DNA of 64,000 nt. It comes from Paraburkholderia silvatlantica. Its GTDB lineage: Bacteria > Pseudomonadota > Gammaproteobacteria > Burkholderiales > Burkholderiaceae. Location of the stretch: assembly GCF_003096715.1 (NCBI RefSeq), contig NZ_QEOL01000020.1, forward strand, positions 62,001 through 126,000, read 5' to 3'. This document shows, piece after piece, positions 61,564-64,000 of this stretch. The notes below the pieces were generated by a model, which saw nothing but the letters and a program-made list of their open reading frames with translations, ran no database searches and was not told the origin of the DNA. How positions within the stretch are numbered: the stretch's first letter is position 1; every line of letters begins with the position of its first letter. The translations under genes were made by a program, and so were the position numbers.

Positions 61564-61651
61564 CGCATGACTGCGCGAACCACGGCTTGCCTGTGAAAAA
61601 GGAGGCAGGCCAGCACTGTGCAGTACAAAATAAATCCATCCAGGAGACACG

Positions 61652-62980
61652 ATGCCCACCCTCGAATCGGATCGCATGCTCGACATGCAGCACGAAGCGC
61701 TAACGGCCAGCCAATGGCGCCTGATCATACTGGCGAGTCTCGGTGGCGCACTGGAGTTCTATGACTTCGTCGTTTATGGCGTGTTCGCGCAGTACATCGG
61801 CCGCGCGTTTTTCTCGATGCTCGCGCCGCTGATGGCGCTTGCCATGTCGTTTGCCGTGTTCGCGATCGGCTATCTGTCGCGACCGCTCGGGGGCGCGGTC
61901 CTCAGCTGGTTCGGCGACCGCTACGGCCGCCGGCGCGTGTTCATTGTGTCGGTCATCGTCGTATCGCTGTCGACGATCGGCATGGGGCTCGTGCCGACCT
62001 ACGCGAGCTGGGGAATCGCGGCAACGGTGACGATGATCCTGTTGCGGCTGATTCAGGGCTTCTGTCTGGGCGGCGAATTGCCCGGGTCGATCACCTACGT
62101 CGTCGAAACGGTGCCGCGTCGCGCGGGGTTCGTGTGCGGCATCGTGTTCTTCTGCGTGAATTCGGGCGTCCTGCTCGCGGCGGCGGTCAATCTTGCCGTG
62201 CATATGCTGCTCGCTCCACCGGACGTTGCCGCCTATGGCTGGCGCATCGCGTTCGTCTTCGGCGGTCTGATCGGGTTGCTCGGCTTCTGGCTGCGCCGCA
62301 AGCTGGAGGAGACACCGGAATTCTCCAGCATGAAAAGCATCGCGTCGAAACACCCGCTTGCCGAACTGCTGCGCGAACATTGGCGAGCCGTCCTTTTCGG
62401 TATCGCGGCAACGGTCGCCACGGCGGGCTACAACGGTTTGCTGTTCGCGCACATGCCTGCCTATCTCGAGAAGGTGCTGCACTACGATGCTCGCAGTGTG
62501 GCAATCGGGCAGAATCTGGCGCTCGCGACCGCGTCGCTGGGCATTCTGCTGGTTGGACGTCTCGGAGACAGCGTGTCGCGCCGCCATCTGATGCGCGCGG
62601 GAGCGCTGCTGCTGATCGTGCTCAGCATGCCGTTCTATCGCGCCGCCGTTGCGCACAGCATGGATCTGTCGGCGTTGATGATACTGGCGGGACTCGGGGC
62701 CGCGCTCACCAACGGAACCTTCGCCTGCATCGTTGCCGACATGTTCCCGACGCGCGTTCGATTCAGCGGCGTGGCCATCGCGTTCAATCTCGGCATGACC
62801 ATTTTCAGCGGCCCTACGCCGCTGGTGGCGACGTGGCTGATCGGCAAGACCGGTGACCCCACGTCGCCGGGACTTCTCATGATCGCCTGCGCGGTCATCA
62901 CGTTCGCCGGAACCTTCGGCTTCAAGGCACTCAGCGGACATATCGGACCGCGCGCCGCACTCTCCGTCTCCCGCTCATGA
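61652..62980 (+). CDS. MFS transporter, metabolite:H+ symporter (MHS) type
   Basis: A 442-residue MHS-family carrier (ProP/KgtP/ShiA group): ILASLGGALEFYDFVVYGVF, YLSRPLGGAVLSWFGDRYGR, RLIQGFCLGGELPGSITYVV and FWLRRKLEETPEFSSM. AGGAG lies five bases before the ATG. It is the second carrier in this operon and belongs to a different MFS family from the one at 56637, suggesting two substrates or import of both a sugar acid and a short hydroxy acid. It overlaps the next gene by four bases. Confidence 0.9.
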   Translation: MPTLESDRMLDMQHEALTASQWRLIILASLGGALEFYDFVVYGVFAQYIGRAFFSMLAPLMALAMSFAVFAIGYLSRPLGGAVLSWFGDRYGRRRVFIVSVIVVSLSTIGMGLVPTYASWGIAATVTMILLRLIQGFCLGGELPGSITYVVETVPRRAGFVCGIVFFCVNSGVLLAAAVNLAVHMLLAPPDVAAYGWRIAFVFGGLIGLLGFWLRRKLEETPEFSSMKSIASKHPLAELLREHWRAVLFGIAATVATAGYNGLLFAHMPAYLEKVLHYDARSVAIGQNLALATASLGILLVGRLGDSVSRRHLMRAGALLLIVLSMPFYRAAVAHSMDLSALMILAGLGAALTNGTFACIVADMFPTRVRFSGVAIAFNLGMTIFSGPTPLVATWLIGKTGDPTSPGLLMIACAVITFAGTFGFKALSGHIGPRAALSVSRS

Positions 62981-64000
62981 CTCGACGCCCCGTTGCCGCC
63001 CATGACCGCCAATTGCGACGCGCCGCGAGTATCGGCGATCTGCGAGCGCTCGCGCGTCGCCGCTTGCCGCGCATGGTGTTCGATTACATCGACGGCGCTG
63101 CCGGTGAAGAACATACCGCGCGCCGCAACCGGACCGCTTTTCAGCGCGTATTGCTGAAGCCGGAGGTGCTCGTCGATGTCTCCACCCGCTCGACCGCGAC
63201 GCGCCTTTTCGGCCAGGACGTGGCGATGCCGGTGGTCGTCGGGCCCACGGGCCTGAATGGCGCAGCGTGGGAGTCGGGCGATCTGTGTCTCGCAAGGGGG
63301 GCCGCGCGTGCGAACATTCCGTTCGTGATGAGCACGGCCGCGACCGTCGGATTGCCGGAGATGGACGCGGCCGCCGGGCGGCTGCGCTGGTTTCAGCTGT
63401 ACATGCTGAAGGACAAGGGACTTGCGCGGGAATTTCTGCAACAGATCGCCCGCTACGAGTTCGGTGTGCTGCAGTTGACGGTTGACACAGCGGTAGGCGG
63501 ACGTCGCAACCGCGACATTCGCAATGGTTTCACGCTGCCGTTCCGCTGGACCGTTGCGAACCTGCTCGATGGCGCCAGGCATGGGCGCTGGGCCTTTCAA
63601 ATGGCAAGGCAAGGTGTTCCGTCGCTCAAGGTATTTGCAGATCTGCTGGGTAGCGCGGCGCGAGGGTCGACGATCTCAGAGGTCATGCAACAGCAGATCA
63701 GCGCGTCGCTGACGTGGAACGATATCGCGTGGCTGCGCGACCAGTGGCAGGGAACACTCGTGCTGAAGGGGCTCATTGCCCCGGCGCACGCACGCCTTGC
63801 GCGCGAGGTCGGCGCAGACGGCGTGGTCGTGTCGAATCATGGCGGCCGTCAACTGGATGGTGCGGGTTCGACGATCGAGGCACTCCCGGCGTTTTGCGAC
63901 GCCGCGCACGATGATCTGACGGTCCTTGTCGACAGTGGCTTCCGCACCGGATCGGACATTGCAAAAGCGCTCGCGCTCGGCGCGCACGGCGTCCAGCTCG
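62977..64000 (+). CDS. FMN-dependent alpha-hydroxyacid dehydrogenase/oxidase, 3' end beyond window
   Basis: From the ATG at 62977 (overlapping the previous stop) 341 residues are open to the window end. They show the LldD/mandelate dehydrogenase/glycolate oxidase barrel: LARRRLPRMVFDYIDGAAGE, VAMPVVVGPTGLNGAAWESG, VMSTAATVGL, RWFQLYMLKDKGLAREFLQQ, the lysine in GTLVLKGLIAPAHARLA, and the catalytic His/Arg in VVVSNHGGRQLDGAGSTIEA with LVDSGFRTGSDIAKALALGA. It oxidises an (S)-2-hydroxy acid to the 2-oxo acid using FMN. About 40-50 residues are missing at the C-terminus. Confidence 0.88.
   Translation, partial: MTRRPVAAHDRQLRRAASIGDLRALARRRLPRMVFDYIDGAAGEEHTARRNRTAFQRVLLKPEVLVDVSTRSTATRLFGQDVAMPVVVGPTGLNGAAWESGDLCLARGAARANIPFVMSTAATVGLPEMDAAAGRLRWFQLYMLKDKGLAREFLQQIARYEFGVLQLTVDTAVGGRRNRDIRNGFTLPFRWTVANLLDGARHGRWAFQMARQGVPSLKVFADLLGSAARGSTISEVMQQQISASLTWNDIAWLRDQWQGTLVLKGLIAPAHARLAREVGADGVVVSNHGGRQLDGAGSTIEALPAFCDAAHDDLTVLVDSGFRTGSDIAKALALGAHGVQL

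Noticed and set aside
61700..62941. 413-residue minus-strand frame opposite the MHS transporter
   Set aside because: Antisense of a membrane protein gene, giving a typical charged Glu/Arg/Gln-rich shadow.

Overview
The window looks like part of an accessory, catabolism-rich replicon of a Burkholderiaceae member (Burkholderia, Paraburkholderia or Caballeronia type). The signs are high GC with GC-ending codons, three Burkholderia-style trimeric porins whose mature part opens with SSVTLYG-like residues, many LysR/AraC/HxlR/PucR regulators, and densely overlapping catabolic operons. I see no rRNA, tRNA, CRISPR or replication genes.

Layout. 0-4 kb: two HxlR regulators, an SDR, an MDR-type oxidoreductase and broken AraC and MFS genes. 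4.1-11.6 kb: a catabolic island with a cyclase-family hydrolase, an HTH-citrate synthase fusion, an AtuA-family protein with its DUF4387 partner, an MFS carrier, a porin and a BON protein. The citrate-synthase half lacks both catalytic histidines, so it looks like a DNA-binding pseudoenzyme, and a matched inverted repeat occurs twice beside it. 11.9-26.7 kb: a very GC-rich block with a class III aminotransferase, a porin, a 2-hydroxyacid dehydrogenase, DUF1185, a GAF/PucR-type regulator, flavin reductase, aldehyde dehydrogenase, luciferase-like monooxygenase, alpha/beta hydrolase, NIPSNAP and a betaine-type ABC importer. This gene set matches the described trigonelline (N-methylnicotinate) pathway; a succinate-semialdehyde dehydrogenase follows at 27.4 kb.

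26.7-32.7 kb is a decay zone: an FAD/Fe-S oxidase, DUF4105, HdeD-like, SDR and coniferyl-aldehyde-dehydrogenase-like genes all carry internal deletions or frameshifts, and two SDR scraps flank a probable IS3 end. 32.7-40.8 kb holds a small membrane protein with LtrA, DUF924, a LysR, a frameshifted SDR with a divergent TetR, an IS5 scrap, an XRE regulator, a second semialdehyde dehydrogenase and a truncated Old Yellow Enzyme gene.

41-49 kb is a 5-oxoproline-type module: porin, LysR, DUF979 and DUF969 membrane proteins, and a fused HyuA-HyuB ATP-dependent 5-oxoprolinase. 50-53.7 kb holds a chemoreceptor, an IS6/IS3-scarred RidA fragment, DUF523 and a deletion-fused MFS/hydrolase remnant. 53.7-55.4 kb is a PadR regulator plus siderophore-interacting ferric reductase pair, resembling NfeR/NfeF, with a 22-bp operator-like palindrome. 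55.5-64 kb is a hydroxy-acid or sugar-acid island: LysR, ACS-type MFS, SDR, IlvD/Edd dehydratase, beta-hydroxyacid dehydrogenase, MHS-type MFS and an FMN alpha-hydroxyacid oxidase cut by the window end.
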